Notes: generated from the letters alone by a model not told the origin. Shown: positions 1 to 8,737, numbered from the stretch's first letter. The stretch is 64,000 nt of DNA from Clostridium drakei (GCF_000633595.2 NZ_JIBU02000006.1:1-64000); one strand, 5' to 3'. Numbers and translations are program-made.

Positions 1-70
1 AGCAAAGCTCCAAAAGTTATCCACATTTTTCAACTTTCAATTCTGCAATCATCTATATATAAATTTATAA

Positions 71-103
71 ATCAAAAAGCACATCTGTAGAAACAGGTGT
101 GCT
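71..103 (-). terminator. Terminator of the TPP riboswitch
   Basis: An 11-bp imperfect hairpin (AGCACACCTGT / ACAGATGTGCT on the minus strand, four-base loop) followed by a TTTTT run. It lies immediately downstream of the TPP aptamer, so it is most likely the riboswitch expression platform. The same strand shows no convincing gene before the edge. Confidence 0.8.
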
Positions 104-113
104 AAATATTTTA

Positions 114-203
114 AACCTTCCCTACGCGGACATTACTCCGATCAAGTTATAAGAGTCAGGCACTTACTAGTCCTTTCTCAGCCCAAAACATGAGCTCCCC
201 ATT
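114..203 (-). promoter_or_regulatory. TPP riboswitch (THI element)
   Basis: Read on the minus strand, this stretch contains the hallmark blocks of the thiamine pyrophosphate riboswitch: GGGGAGC near 200, then CTGAGA, then a close match to the 3' core (TTGATCGGAGTAATGTCCGC followed by GTAGGGA). The order and spacing match the family. It is followed on the same strand by a terminator hairpin. The regulated gene must lie off the left edge; by family knowledge it would be a thiamine synthesis or uptake gene that is shut off when TPP is bound. Confidence 0.9.
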
Positions 204-372
204 AAAATATAGTTAATATTCATTTTTATTACTTTTGATATCATTAATAATGTTCGAACTTTACTAACAATTCCTATAATACCACTTATATGTAAATTTG
301 TTAATACAATTATAAAAATTTTTTCTCACAAAAAAGAAATAGTTATGTTTAAGAGTTGAGTAATTAGCAAAT

Positions 373-412
373 ATGACATACAGTTGTCATGTTACTTTTG
401 TTATACTATAAA
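373..412 (+). promoter_or_regulatory. Promoter with overlapping palindromic operator
   Basis: TTGTCA (384-389), a 17-bp spacer and TATAAA (407-412) form a near-consensus vegetative promoter about 100 bp before the GyrI-like gene. The inverted repeat ATGACA-6-TGTCAT (373-390) covers the -35 element and contains TACAnnTGTC, close to the TACAnnTGTA operators of the BlaI/MecI/CopY repressor class. Repression at this site is inferred; no such repressor is encoded nearby. Confidence 0.65.
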
Positions 413-509
413 AAAGAAAGATCAAGAATATCATTATATAGTGTAGATTTGAAATTAAATTTATTAAGAATCAATCATTACAAATGTTAGTATAAAGGAG
501 ATAAGTAGC

Positions 510-1127
510 ATGAAACATGAATGGAGAAAACATGAAAAAGAATTATATTTGCCAAAAGCAATTCCTGAGTTAGTTAAAATTCCAAAACAGAAATTTTTTA
601 TGATAAAGGGTAAAGGAAACCCTAATGATGAAGATTTTTCGGAGAGAATAGGAGTGCTATATACTATGTCATATGCTGTTAGAATGATGCCTAAGAATGG
701 ATTTACACCAGAAGGATATTTTGAATATACAGTATATCCACTAGAAGGTTTGTGGGATTTAACAGAAAAAGGTAAAAAAGCAGAGATTTTAAATAAAGAT
801 GAGTTATTATATACTATTATGATCAGGCAACCTGACTTTGTGGATGAAAATGTTGCACAAAAGGCACTAGCAATTGCCTGCAAGAAAAAACCTCATCCAC
901 TATTAGATGAAATTGTGTTTGATGAGTTAGAGGACGGTTTAAGTATTCAAATGCTGCACAAAGGATCTTATGACAATGAGCCAGAAAACTTTGCAAAGAT
1001 GAAAGAATTTATGGAGAATAGTGGCCTTCAAAGGAAATTAATGATTCATAGAGAAATTTATCTTAGTGATGCCAGAAAAGTTGAGGAAGACAAATTGAAG
1101 ACAGTATTACGATATATGGTAAAATAA
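510..1127 (+). CDS. GyrI-like small-molecule binding protein
   Basis: A 205-residue cytoplasmic protein with the fold signature of the GyrI-like / AraC effector-binding (SOUL-like) superfamily: an N-terminal segment leading into IPKQKFFMIKGKGNPND, a central strand-rich part, and a C-terminal RKLMIHREIYLSDARK motif typical of stand-alone GyrI-like proteins. These bind small hydrophobic or cationic molecules; the ligand here is unknown. The start is supported by AAGGAGATAAG upstream. It is followed 15 bp later by a GNAT/YoaP-type gene and is probably cotranscribed with it from the promoter at 384-412. There is no DNA-binding domain, so it is not itself a transcription factor. Confidence 0.8.
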   Translation: MKHEWRKHEKELYLPKAIPELVKIPKQKFFMIKGKGNPNDEDFSERIGVLYTMSYAVRMMPKNGFTPEGYFEYTVYPLEGLWDLTEKGKKAEILNKDELLYTIMIRQPDFVDENVAQKALAIACKKKPHPLLDEIVFDELEDGLSIQMLHKGSYDNEPENFAKMKEFMENSGLQRKLMIHREIYLSDARKVEEDKLKTVLRYMVK

Positions 1128-1142
1128 AATTAGGAGGAGAAT

Positions 1143-1907
1143 ATGATGGAACTGATAAAGGTTACGGAGAAAAATATAGAAGAAGAACATATTTGTTGTG
1201 CAATTTCGAACAATGAAGATTGTCAAGTTGTATCCAAAAAACAATGGTTGAAGAAACGTTTTAAAGAAGGCTTAGTATTTCTAAAGGGAAATGTCAGGGG
1301 AAAATGTTTTATAGAATATGTGCCAGCAGAAAATGCATGGTGTCCTATTGAAGCAAATGATTATATGTTTATTGATTGCTTGTGGGTATCAGGGAAATTT
1401 AAAGGAGAAGGATATTCAAATGAACTTCTGAAGGCTTGTATTGCTGATAGTAAGAAAAAAGGAAAGTTAGGATTGGTAATATTGTCTGCCAAAAAGAAAA
1501 TTCCATATATTTCAGATCCCAAGTATTTAAAATATAAGGGATTTAAACTAGCTGATACTTCAGGACCTTTTTATGAATTATTCTATTTACCTTTTAGTGA
1601 AAATGCATGTAAACCTTGTTTTATGAAACATATAAAATCACCTTCAATTAAAGAGCAAGGTTTTGTTTTGTATTACTCAAACCAATGTCCATTTACTGCA
1701 AAATATGTACCTATCATTGAAAAAATTGCTCATGACAAAAAAATTGCCTTTAAGGCAATTAAAATTGAATCCACTGAAGAAGCAAAAATGGCACCAGCTC
1801 CTTTTGTTACTTATAGTTTATTTTATAATGGTGAATTCATGACAAATGAAATTCTCTCAGATAAGAAGTTTGAGAAAATAGTAAATGAAAAAGCAGCTAG
1901 AGAATAA
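1143..1907 (+). CDS. GNAT N-acetyltransferase with YoaP-like C-terminal domain
   Basis: A 254-residue two-domain protein. Residues about 1-150 look like a GNAT acetyltransferase fold, with a VSGKFKGEGYSNELL acetyl-CoA-loop-like motif; residues about 170-250 match the thioredoxin-like extension of Bacillus YoaP, with an NQCPFTAKYVP segment and only one Cys in that position. Two in-frame ATGs (1143, 1146) follow AGGAGGAG; either could be used. It is the second gene of a two-gene unit with the GyrI-like gene. The acceptor substrate cannot be read from the sequence. Pairing with a ligand-binding GyrI-like protein suggests detoxification or stress modification, which is inference. Confidence 0.78.
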   Translation: MMELIKVTEKNIEEEHICCAISNNEDCQVVSKKQWLKKRFKEGLVFLKGNVRGKCFIEYVPAENAWCPIEANDYMFIDCLWVSGKFKGEGYSNELLKACIADSKKKGKLGLVILSAKKKIPYISDPKYLKYKGFKLADTSGPFYELFYLPFSENACKPCFMKHIKSPSIKEQGFVLYYSNQCPFTAKYVPIIEKIAHDKKIAFKAIKIESTEEAKMAPAPFVTYSLFYNGEFMTNEILSDKKFEKIVNEKAARE

Positions 1908-1975
1908 ATATGATTGAATTATGTAAAAAAATTTGATAAAATGATTGATAATAGGATAAATTACTTTTGGCTTGG

Positions 1976-2181
1976 TATCTGAGAATTTGCTTTTTGTGTG
2001 TCTTCTTAGAGATAGTCATAAAAGTATTAATTAAAAAAGTATCGTACTAATACATGAGGGTTCGTCCCAAATGAGAAGGCGAGAGAATAGTTGTTATAAA
2101 TTCGGGAAATCCATTTATATGTGGTTGTTTGCGATTTGTTTGCTATCCTTGTACCTTTTTGGGAACAAGGATTTTTTATTT
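1976..2181 (+). promoter_or_regulatory. Structured leader and conditional terminator of TM1266-hydG
   Basis: The gap before the TM1266 gene holds several hairpins (1976-1985 with 2003-2014; 2024-2029 with 2048-2053) and then a clear intrinsic terminator, ATCCTTGT (2145-2152) pairing with ACAAGGAT (2165-2172) and a T-rich tail. The terminator ends only about 25 bases before the start codon, with the ribosome binding site in between, leaving little room for a downstream promoter. It therefore looks like an attenuator read through under some condition. I could not match it to a named riboswitch class. Confidence 0.55.
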
Positions 2182-2205
2182 TATTATTAGGAAAGGATTT
2201 TTGGT

Positions 2206-2460
2206 ATGGAAAACAGGATTGCTATCATTGGAACTATTGTTGAAAATTCGGAGGCTGTAGAAAAAATAAATGCTGTTTTGCATGAATATAGTGATTATAT
2301 TTTGGGAAGAATGGGAATTCCACAAGCAAAGCGACATATGAATATAATAACTATTGTTATAGAGGCACCTAATGATGTTATCAGTGCTCTTTCTGGAAAA
2401 TTAGGCATGATACCAAATGTAAATATTAAAACAGTTTATTCGAAAGTAACTACCCAATAA
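2206..2460 (+). CDS. TM1266-family iron-only hydrogenase system regulator
   Basis: An 84-residue protein of the TM1266 family (ACT-like/NikR C-terminal-like ferredoxin fold), recognised by the N-terminal RIAIIGTIVEN strand, the central YSDYILGRMGIP segment and the HMNIITIVIEAP strand. Members sit beside hydrogenase maturation genes and are annotated as putative regulators, without a proven mechanism. AGGAAAGG precedes the ATG. The stop is 27 bases before the hydG start, so the two form an operon. No DNA-binding domain is present; a sensory role is inference. Confidence 0.9.
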   Translation: MENRIAIIGTIVENSEAVEKINAVLHEYSDYILGRMGIPQAKRHMNIITIVIEAPNDVISALSGKLGMIPNVNIKTVYSKVTTQ

Positions 2461-2487
2461 TAATTGAATAAAATTGGAGGAATTGTA

Positions 2488-3906
2488 ATGTATAACTGTA
2501 AATCTAAAATTGCAACTGAATTTATTAATGATGAAGAAATTAAGGAAACACTTGATTATGCAGAAAAAAATAAAAATAATCGTGAACTTATAAATAGTCT
2601 TATTGAAAGAGCAAAGGACTGTAAGGGCTTGACACATAGAGAGGCTGCAGTATTATTAGAATGTGATTTGGAAGATGAAAATGAAAAGATATTCAAACTT
2701 GCTAAAGAAATAAAACAAAAATTTTATGGAAATCGTATAGTAATGTTTGCTCCTCTTTATCTTTCAAATTATTGTATAAATGGATGTGTTTATTGCCCAT
2801 ATCATTATAAAAATAAACATATAGCAAGAAAAAAGTTGTCTCAAGAAGAAATTAAGCAGGAGACTATTGCACTTCAAGATATGGGACATAAGAGACTAGC
2901 TTTAGAAGCAGGAGAAGATCCTGTAAATAATCCTATTGAATATATTCTTGAATGTATTGAAACAATATACGGAATAAAACATAAAAATGGAGCAATAAGA
3001 CGTGTAAATGTAAATATTGCTGCTACTACTGTAGAAAATTATAGGAAACTTAAAGATGCAGGGATTGGAACATACATACTTTTTCAAGAGACGTATAATA
3101 AGAAGAGTTATGAAGAACTCCATCCTACAGGACCAAAACATGACTATGCATATCACACTGAAGCCATGGATCGTGCTATGGAAGGTGGTATTGATGATGT
3201 AGGACTGGGTGTTTTATTTGGACTTAATATGTATAAATATGATTTTGTAGGGCTTTTGATGCATGCTGAACATTTAGAAGCTGCTATTGGAGTAGGACCA
3301 CATACTATAAGTGTTCCTCGTATTCGTCCAGCAGATGACATTGATCCTGAAAACTTTTCAAATGCAATATCAGATGATATTTTTGCAAAAATTGTAACAG
3401 TTATTCGTATTGCAGTGCCATATACAGGTATGATTGTATCTACTCGTGAATCAAAGAAAACACGTGAACGTGTACTTGAATTGGGTATATCACAAATCAG
3501 TGGTGGTTCTAAAACTAGTGTTGGTGGTTATGCAGAACCTGAAACAGAAGATGACAATTCAGCACAATTTGATGTTAATGATAATCGTACTCTTGATGAA
3601 ATTGTAAACTGGCTTTTAGAAATGAATTATATTCCAAGCTTCTGTACTGCCTGTTATCGTGAGGGAAGAACTGGTGATAGGTTCATGAGCCTTGTTAAAT
3701 CAGGACAGATTGCAAATTGTTGTCAGCCCAATGCTTTAATGACTCTTAAGGAATATTTAGAAGATTATGCTTCCAGTATTACAAGGGGAAAAGGAGAAGC
3801 TTTAATAATGGAAGAAGTAGAAAAGATACCTAATGAAAAAGTTAAAGCAATTGTAAAAGAGCATCTTACAGAATTAAAAGAAGGAAAGAGAGATTTTAGA
3901 TTCTAG
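2488..3906 (+). CDS. hydG: [FeFe]-hydrogenase H-cluster radical SAM maturase HydG
   Basis: A 472-residue radical SAM tyrosine lyase that makes the CO and CN ligands of the [FeFe]-hydrogenase active site. The radical SAM motif is CINGCVYC (CX3CX2C, residues about 93-100). The C-terminal auxiliary-cluster motif is CTACYREGRTGDRF, followed by the region ending ANCCQP. The length equals that of known HydG proteins. The ATG at 2488, preceded by GGAGG, is preferred over an in-frame TTG at 2464 that lies upstream of that ribosome binding site. hydE and hydF are not in the window. Expression probably depends on readthrough of the terminator at 2145-2181. Confidence 0.96.
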   Translation: MYNCKSKIATEFINDEEIKETLDYAEKNKNNRELINSLIERAKDCKGLTHREAAVLLECDLEDENEKIFKLAKEIKQKFYGNRIVMFAPLYLSNYCINGCVYCPYHYKNKHIARKKLSQEEIKQETIALQDMGHKRLALEAGEDPVNNPIEYILECIETIYGIKHKNGAIRRVNVNIAATTVENYRKLKDAGIGTYILFQETYNKKSYEELHPTGPKHDYAYHTEAMDRAMEGGIDDVGLGVLFGLNMYKYDFVGLLMHAEHLEAAIGVGPHTISVPRIRPADDIDPENFSNAISDDIFAKIVTVIRIAVPYTGMIVSTRESKKTRERVLELGISQISGGSKTSVGGYAEPETEDDNSAQFDVNDNRTLDEIVNWLLEMNYIPSFCTACYREGRTGDRFMSLVKSGQIANCCQPNALMTLKEYLEDYASSITRGKGEALIMEEVEKIPNEKVKAIVKEHLTELKEGKRDFRF

Positions 3907-3926
3907 CTAAAATCAATTCAGTATAT

Positions 3927-3972
3927 AGAAGATCATGTTAAATCAATTAAAATTTAATATGATCTTCTTTTA
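3927..3972 (+). terminator. Terminator after hydG
   Basis: AGAAGATCAT (3927-3936) pairs with ATGATCTTCT, followed by a short T run. It ends the TM1266-hydG transcript. Confidence 0.85.
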
Positions 3973-3979
3973 TCCGATA

Positions 3980-4057
3980 ACTACCCGCTCTAATACTCGC
4001 ATCTTGTTAAAGTAGGAGAGGATGGCTAAATCTTTGATAGAAGATGGGGGCGGTAGT
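3980..4057 (+). other. Unassigned nested-hairpin RNA or element end
   Basis: Four stems nest on one axis: 3980-3985 with 4052-4057, 3996-3998 with 4048-4050, 4000-4005 with 4041-4046, and 4007-4012 with 4032-4037. The apical loop is purine-rich. The stretch is visibly richer in G and C than its surroundings. It lies between the hydG terminator and the start of the chemoreceptor gene, so it could be a 5' UTR regulatory RNA or a relic end of a mobile element. It matches no riboswitch class I can name. Its 3' flank (AATAGTTGTTATAA) recurs near 2086-2099. Confidence 0.45.
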
Positions 4058-4144
4058 AATAGTTGTTATAAGGTAAATTTTATAAAAAATTATTCGATAT
4101 TTAAATTACAGAATAAAATATTTAATACCCCATGGAGGAATAGT

Positions 4145-4966
4145 ATGGAAAATGGTATAATTAACTCTTTAAAAAGTATACTACCAATTTTAGGAGAGCT
4201 TATTCAAGAAGATGTATCTACATGTATTACTGATAGGGAAAAATGTATCGCAGTATTTATAAATGATAAGGTTCCTGTAGCTTTTAAGGAAGGGGACAAA
4301 GTTCCAAAAGACAACCCATTATTTATAGCTATGGAAAAAAATAGAGTATTTTCTGCTGTAGTACCTAAGGAAGCTTATGGAATTGATTTCAAGGCAATTG
4401 CTTATCCAATAAGAGATTCTAATGGAAAAGTAATTGGAGCTGTAGGATTAGGTAAAAGTTTAGACAAACAAGCGCGTATAGAGAATTCAGCTAAAAATTT
4501 ATTCACTTCTCTTGGTCAAACAAATGGCGCAATTGAAGAAATTGCTGGAGGTTCTCAAAAGTTATCTAATGTCATTAATGGTATCTTATCTGCTGCTAAT
4601 GACACAAATGAGAAAATTAATGAAACTGATTCGATAATTACTTCTATTCAGAGTATAGCCTCACAATCTAATTTATTAGCACTAAATGCCGCAATAGAAG
4701 CATCAAGAGCTGGAGATGCAGGCAAAGGCTTTTCTGTTGTAGCTCAGGAAATGAGAAAATTATCACAAAACAGCAGCGAATCGTCTAAGAAGGTTATGTC
4801 TTCCTTAATTGAAATGAAAAAATCTATTGATGCTATAGTTAACCAAGTAAATGAAGCTAATGCAGTTGCTGAAAATCATGCTGCAGCTACAGAAGAAATG
4901 AATGCCACAATAGATGAAATAACCACAATCTCAAAAACTCTTGTTGATGAAACAAAAAATTTATAA
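4145..4966 (+). CDS. Soluble methyl-accepting chemotaxis protein
   Basis: A 273-residue receptor without membrane segments. Residues about 1-115 form a small sensory domain ([20 protein letters not shown] to [18 protein letters not shown]). The rest is a short MCP coiled-coil with the conserved tip around [34 protein letters not shown]. The tip should bind CheA/CheW. The ATG at 4145 is chosen because GGAGGAATAGT precedes it and homology begins at [10 protein letters not shown]; an upstream in-frame reading to 4022 runs through the structured element and is not credible. Similar short receptors (YfmS-like) sense cytoplasmic signals; this ligand is unknown. No che genes are near. Confidence 0.88.
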   Translation: MENGIINSLKSILPILGELIQEDVSTCITDREKCIAVFINDKVPVAFKEGDKVPKDNPLFIAMEKNRVFSAVVPKEAYGIDFKAIAYPIRDSNGKVIGAVGLGKSLDKQARIENSAKNLFTSLGQTNGAIEEIAGGSQKLSNVINGILSAANDTNEKINETDSIITSIQSIASQSNLLALNAAIEASRAGDAGKGFSVVAQEMRKLSQNSSESSKKVMSSLIEMKKSIDAIVNQVNEANAVAENHAAATEEMNATIDEITTISKTLVDETKNL

Positions 4967-4973
4967 GTATAGC

Positions 4974-5018
4974 AAAAGAATTAATCTTATATTTTACTTA
5001 TAGGATTAATTCTTTTCA
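4974..5018 (+). terminator. Terminator after soluble chemoreceptor
   Basis: AAAAGAATTAATC (4974-4986) pairs with GATTAATTCTTTT (5004-5016), giving a 13-bp stem just after the stop codon. Confidence 0.85.
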
Positions 5019-5115
5019 CTATGGATTCAGTACCTTTCTTTAAAACTTCATATTATTAACTATTCTTCCTTAGCCATTACTTATTCACAAAGAACAATTT
5101 TGCAAAGGAAAATAT

Positions 5116-5382
5116 ATGGTGACAAAAATGAATGATAACAAAGATGAATTAATACAAAACTTAGATAAGCTGCATACAACGAAGCTAGGAGTTGGACGAA
5201 TTAAAAAGAATCTTTCTTTAGATGTGGGGGATGTAGTAAAATGGTGCAGAAACAAAATACTAAATCTCAATGCCACAATAACTATGAGAGGAAAAAATTG
5301 GTATATAAGAATAGATAGTTGTGAAATAACAGTTAATGCATATAGTTATACCATTATTACCGCTCATAAGATAAAGAAATAG
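5116..5382 (+). CDS. DUF3781-family protein
   Basis: An 88-residue protein matching the small DUF3781 family. The pattern is an N-terminal helix ELIQNLDKLHTTKLGVGRIKKNL, then DVVKWCRNKI, then ATITMRGKNWYIRID and a C-terminal strand pair. Family function is unknown. It starts at ATG 5116 after AAAGGA. Its TAG stop is followed, in the same reading frame, by an 85-codon open stretch resembling the end of a different family. Confidence 0.72.
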   Translation: MVTKMNDNKDELIQNLDKLHTTKLGVGRIKKNLSLDVGDVVKWCRNKILNLNATITMRGKNWYIRIDSCEITVNAYSYTIITAHKIKK

Positions 5383-5640
5383 ATTAGAATTCTTATAAAA
5401 GATATAAAGGAAATAGTTTATTTATTAAAATGTATTGATTATGAAAAATTACACACAAAATTTAAGATAGAGGATTTTATTAGTAATGAAATATATCCTA
5501 ATATATGGAGTCCTGCACTAAAAGATCTTAAATATAAAGAAAGCTTGTATAATGAAATTATTTCTGAGATCAAAGGACTTTTGGAATTTTATGAGAGTGC
5601 AATTGGAAAAGAAAAAAATATTGTTGTAAGTATATATTAA
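5383..5640 (+). pseudogene. Truncated DUF1877-like C-terminal fragment
   Basis: An open stretch without a start codon encodes about 85 residues ending in IVVSIY. It contains NEIYPNIWSPALKDL and EIKGLLEFYESAIGKEKN, resembling the C-terminal YPxxW...LxxFYxxA pattern of DUF1877 (YfbM-like) proteins. It lies in frame with and directly after the DUF3781 gene, separated by one TAG. The N-terminal half of such a protein is missing, so I call it a remnant. Confidence 0.45.
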
Positions 5641-5988
5641 TACATAGGTTCATTTGCAAATTCTAATCTGTTTGGCCAAAGAAAACTATCATAAAGGTTT
5701 TATCTGGTTCAAGTTTTTTAACTCTTATAGCTGCGGAGTGAAAATAGTTAACCAATTTCAGTATCACTTTATCGATTCCGAGGAAATTATATTTGAAAAA
5801 ATTATATTTTTTTACATATGAGACTATCTTAATTATTATACAGATGAAAAAGTATAGTAATTAAGAGTATAATTGTAACTATGCTACATTTATTTTATGA
5901 CTTTTGATTGTAAGAATCACTTGATTAGTTGATGTAGTCACTTTAGATTTAAAATTATAATATAATAAAAATAATTGGAGAAAATAAG
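5641..5988. other. Intergenic region with a possible decayed gene
   Basis: There is no convincing gene. On the minus strand a roughly 60-codon stretch ending at a TAG (5663-5665) reads as plausible protein (for example SAAIRVKKLEPDKTFMIVFF) but has no start or ribosome binding site, so it may be a decayed gene end. The right part is AT-rich and should hold the promoter for the ABC pair that starts at 5989. Confidence 0.35.
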
Positions 5989-6750
5989 ATGAATATATTG
6001 GATATTGAAAAATTGGAAAAAAGCTATAAATTGAGCAAGAAAGATAAGGTTAAAGTTTTAAGTGAAGTTAATTTGAAAGTAAAAACAGGAGAATTGTTTG
6101 CAATTATGGGACCATCTGGTAGCGGGAAAACCACCTTATTAAATATAATAAGTGGAATAGATTCTGCTGATGGGGGAAGGGTTTTATTTAATGGAAATGA
6201 TTTAATTAATATGAGCAAATCACAATTGGCATTGTTTAGAAGACATAAGATGGGAATGGTTTTTCAAGAATTTAATTTGATTGACAGCTTAAATGTAAAA
6301 GAAAATATAATGATGCCAATGATTTTGGATAAAAGGGAAATGGAAGAAATGGAGGCTAAAACTCAAGAACTTACACAGCTGCTTGGAATTTCAGATATAT
6401 TGAACAAAAATGTATATGAAATTTCTGGAGGACAAAAACAGCGTGCAGCTATATGCAGAGCACTTGTAAATGAGCCAGATATAATATTTGCAGATGAACC
6501 TACAGGAAACTTGGATTCTAAATCAACAAAGGATGTTATGAATTATTTGAGCAAAGTAAATGAAAATTTGGGGACAAGTGTACTGATGGTAACACATGAT
6601 TCTTTTGCTGCAAGTTACTGCAGCCGAGTGGTTTTGTTAAAGGATGGGAAAATCATTTCAGATATATCAAAAAAAGCATCTAGAAAGGAATTTTTTCATG
6701 AAATATTAGATGTACTTTCTTTAATTGGTGGTGATTTTGATGAATTTTAA
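5989..6750 (+). CDS. BceA-type ABC transporter ATP-binding protein
   Basis: A 253-residue ATPase. The Walker A is GPSGSGKTT (about 41-49), the Q-loop lies in MGMVFQEFN, the signature is EISGGQKQR, Walker B is IIFADEPT and the switch is MVTHD. A tail of about 25 residues after the switch ([15 protein letters not shown]) is typical of BceA/peptide-7-exporter ATPases. It overlaps by 11 bases the FtsX-type permease that follows, so the two are translationally coupled. BceAB modules usually work with a two-component system against cell-wall-targeting peptides; none is adjacent here, making this an orphan pair. Confidence 0.9.
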   Translation: MNILDIEKLEKSYKLSKKDKVKVLSEVNLKVKTGELFAIMGPSGSGKTTLLNIISGIDSADGGRVLFNGNDLINMSKSQLALFRRHKMGMVFQEFNLIDSLNVKENIMMPMILDKREMEEMEAKTQELTQLLGISDILNKNVYEISGGQKQRAAICRALVNEPDIIFADEPTGNLDSKSTKDVMNYLSKVNENLGTSVLMVTHDSFAASYCSRVVLLKDGKIISDISKKASRKEFFHEILDVLSLIGGDFDEF

Positions 6751-8656
6751 TAAGATAGCTTTAAAAATGCTTAAAGTAAACTTTAAACGGTATTTATTGT
6801 ATTTTATATGTAATACATTTTCTGTTATCTTATTTTATTGTTTTGCTGCTTTATTTACAAACAATTCATTTATGAAGAATCCATCAGTAATTGATACAAG
6901 TATTTCAAGTAATATTATAGCTCCAAGTCTTCTTGTTTCAATATTTATTGTATTGTTTGTTCCATATTCTCATAATGCATTTCAAAAGCTTCGTAGAAAT
7001 GATTATGGAATTTTGATGACACTGGGAATGACAGAAAAAGAGGTTTTAATCAATATGTTGTTTGAAAATGGAATAATTGCTTTAATTTCTGTTGCATCTG
7101 GATTGTTTATAGGAACTTTTATTTCTATGGCTTTTTATGAAGTTATAATAAAATTTATTGGCATTTCAGCTTTAAAGTATCAGATGAATATTAAAGCTTA
7201 TGGGGTTACAATACTTTTTTATGGAGCAGTATTTATAATTACTGTAATAATAAGTATTTTTCAATCATTAAAAATGAAGATTATAGATTTAATAAAGGAA
7301 CGATATAAAGCAGATAAAGAGAAAAAAACTCATAAGGCAATATTTTATATTGGTATAGTTATGTTAATCACTGCAGTAACTATTATGATAAGAAACTATA
7401 AAGCAGGACATTCTACTGATGTGTGGTTTTACAGCATGCTTTTATGCCTTATAGGAACCTATTTCATTATTGGTAATTCGGATATTATTATACTATGGTT
7501 AGAAAAAAATAATAAATCATATTATCTCAAAAATAGTTTGTTTTTTTCTGATTTAAAGTATCATTTTCACTCCACTAAGAAGATTTTAACTTCAATGGTA
7601 TGGTTGTTTGAATTTGCCATATTTTTTGTTGCACTTTGTATGATAACATATCCTAGTTTTACTAAAAATGCTGTTACATATACTCCATATGAAATGGAGT
7701 TTGCTCAAATGGGCAAAATAAATCAAATTTCTGATAAAGCTTTAGAAGAAATATTGAAGGGTGGAAGTACAAAAGTAACAGAAGAAAAATCAATGGAATT
7801 CTTAAGAAATGGGGCATTTAATATATTGTCGGAATCACAGGTGAATTCTACTTTAAAGCGAAATTATAATATAAAAAAGGGTACTTTCATGACAATATTT
7901 ATGTATGATTTAAAAGATGGTTATGCACATGATTTAAGTGCTCCAGAGAAGATGCTTTTTACATGCAGTGACAAAGAATTAAATCTAAAATCGGCAGGAA
8001 GCAAAGTAGACATATTGGTTGATAAAAATTATATGGCTGATAGAACAATAATAGTCAATAATGATGATTATGAACAAATTAAAAATACTTCTAAGGATTA
8101 TCAAATTGTGGTTTCAAAATTATTTAACTTTGAGGATTGGAAAAAATCAGGAGATATAGTGGAAACACTACAACAACAATTAAATAAGTTAAACCATGAA
8201 GATGGTTCGGAGTTAAAGCGTTATAAAATTAGTTCAAGAATTGAGCAATATAAAACAGCTGAGCAATCATCATTGTTTTTGACTGTTACTGTAGCTTTTG
8301 TGGTGATTTTGTTTTGGTTTTCAGCAAACATAATACTGCATTTAAAATTACAATTAGAATTTGAAGATGAATATAGGAAATATAGGGACTTGTATAAAAT
8401 GGGGATGAAGGAAGAGGAAGCTAAACATTTGATTTTAAATAAGCATTATTTTATGTTTATGGTTCCTGTATTTATTGGAGCTATCATTGCTATGTTTTAT
8501 AATTATTCCATCAATACTATTTGTGATTATGGATGGACAGCTGCGAAGTATTGTGGCATAGTTTCAATAATAGTTATCATTATTCAGATTGTATTTGTAA
8601 AAATTTATACAAATGTTTATTCAAAAGGATTATTAAATAAGGTATTAAATAATTAG
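6740..8656 (+). CDS. BceB-type FtsX-like ABC permease
   Basis: A 638-residue membrane protein with FtsX-like blocks of helices near both ends and a large extracytoplasmic insertion (about residues 310-500), the arrangement of BceB. The first FtsX block contains FQKLRRNDYGILMTLGMTEKEV, the motif that usually contacts the ATPase. The ATG at 6740 overlaps the end of the ATPase gene; further-upstream in-frame codons would begin inside its coding region without a ribosome binding site. It probably removes or senses cell-wall-active peptides with the preceding ATPase. The large extracellular loop should define specificity, which is not predictable. Confidence 0.88.
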   Translation: MNFNKIALKMLKVNFKRYLLYFICNTFSVILFYCFAALFTNNSFMKNPSVIDTSISSNIIAPSLLVSIFIVLFVPYSHNAFQKLRRNDYGILMTLGMTEKEVLINMLFENGIIALISVASGLFIGTFISMAFYEVIIKFIGISALKYQMNIKAYGVTILFYGAVFIITVIISIFQSLKMKIIDLIKERYKADKEKKTHKAIFYIGIVMLITAVTIMIRNYKAGHSTDVWFYSMLLCLIGTYFIIGNSDIIILWLEKNNKSYYLKNSLFFSDLKYHFHSTKKILTSMVWLFEFAIFFVALCMITYPSFTKNAVTYTPYEMEFAQMGKINQISDKALEEILKGGSTKVTEEKSMEFLRNGAFNILSESQVNSTLKRNYNIKKGTFMTIFMYDLKDGYAHDLSAPEKMLFTCSDKELNLKSAGSKVDILVDKNYMADRTIIVNNDDYEQIKNTSKDYQIVVSKLFNFEDWKKSGDIVETLQQQLNKLNHEDGSELKRYKISSRIEQYKTAEQSSLFLTVTVAFVVILFWFSANIILHLKLQLEFEDEYRKYRDLYKMGMKEEEAKHLILNKHYFMFMVPVFIGAIIAMFYNYSINTICDYGWTAAKYCGIVSIIVIIIQIVFVKIYTNVYSKGLLNKVLNN

Positions 8657-8683
8657 TTACTATAAGTTGTTTTATATAATCAA

Positions 8684-8737
8684 AACAATTAGAAATTCAA
8701 GATGCTTAATATTAGCTAATCTGAATTTCTAATTGTA
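8684..8737. terminator. Bidirectional terminator
   Basis: CAATTAGAAATTCA (8686-8699) pairs perfectly with TGAATTTCTAATTG (8722-8735). It separates the convergent permease and APC transporter genes; the T run is better on the minus strand. Confidence 0.75.

Noticed and set aside
464-883. Minus-strand open frame opposite the GyrI-like gene
   Set aside because: It overlaps a well-supported plus-strand gene, has no ribosome binding site and its composition is that of an antisense shadow. The same reasoning removes the other long antisense frames, such as 10050-10418 and 12612-12815.
2060-2075. tRNA-like GGTTCGTCCC block
   Set aside because: It resembles a T-arm, but no acceptor stem, anticodon arm or CCA end can be placed around it.
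4022-4144. Upstream extension of the soluble chemoreceptor
   Set aside because: The frame is open from 4022, but the residues match no receptor, the sequence is part of a structured hairpin, and a proper ribosome binding site lies before the ATG at 4145.
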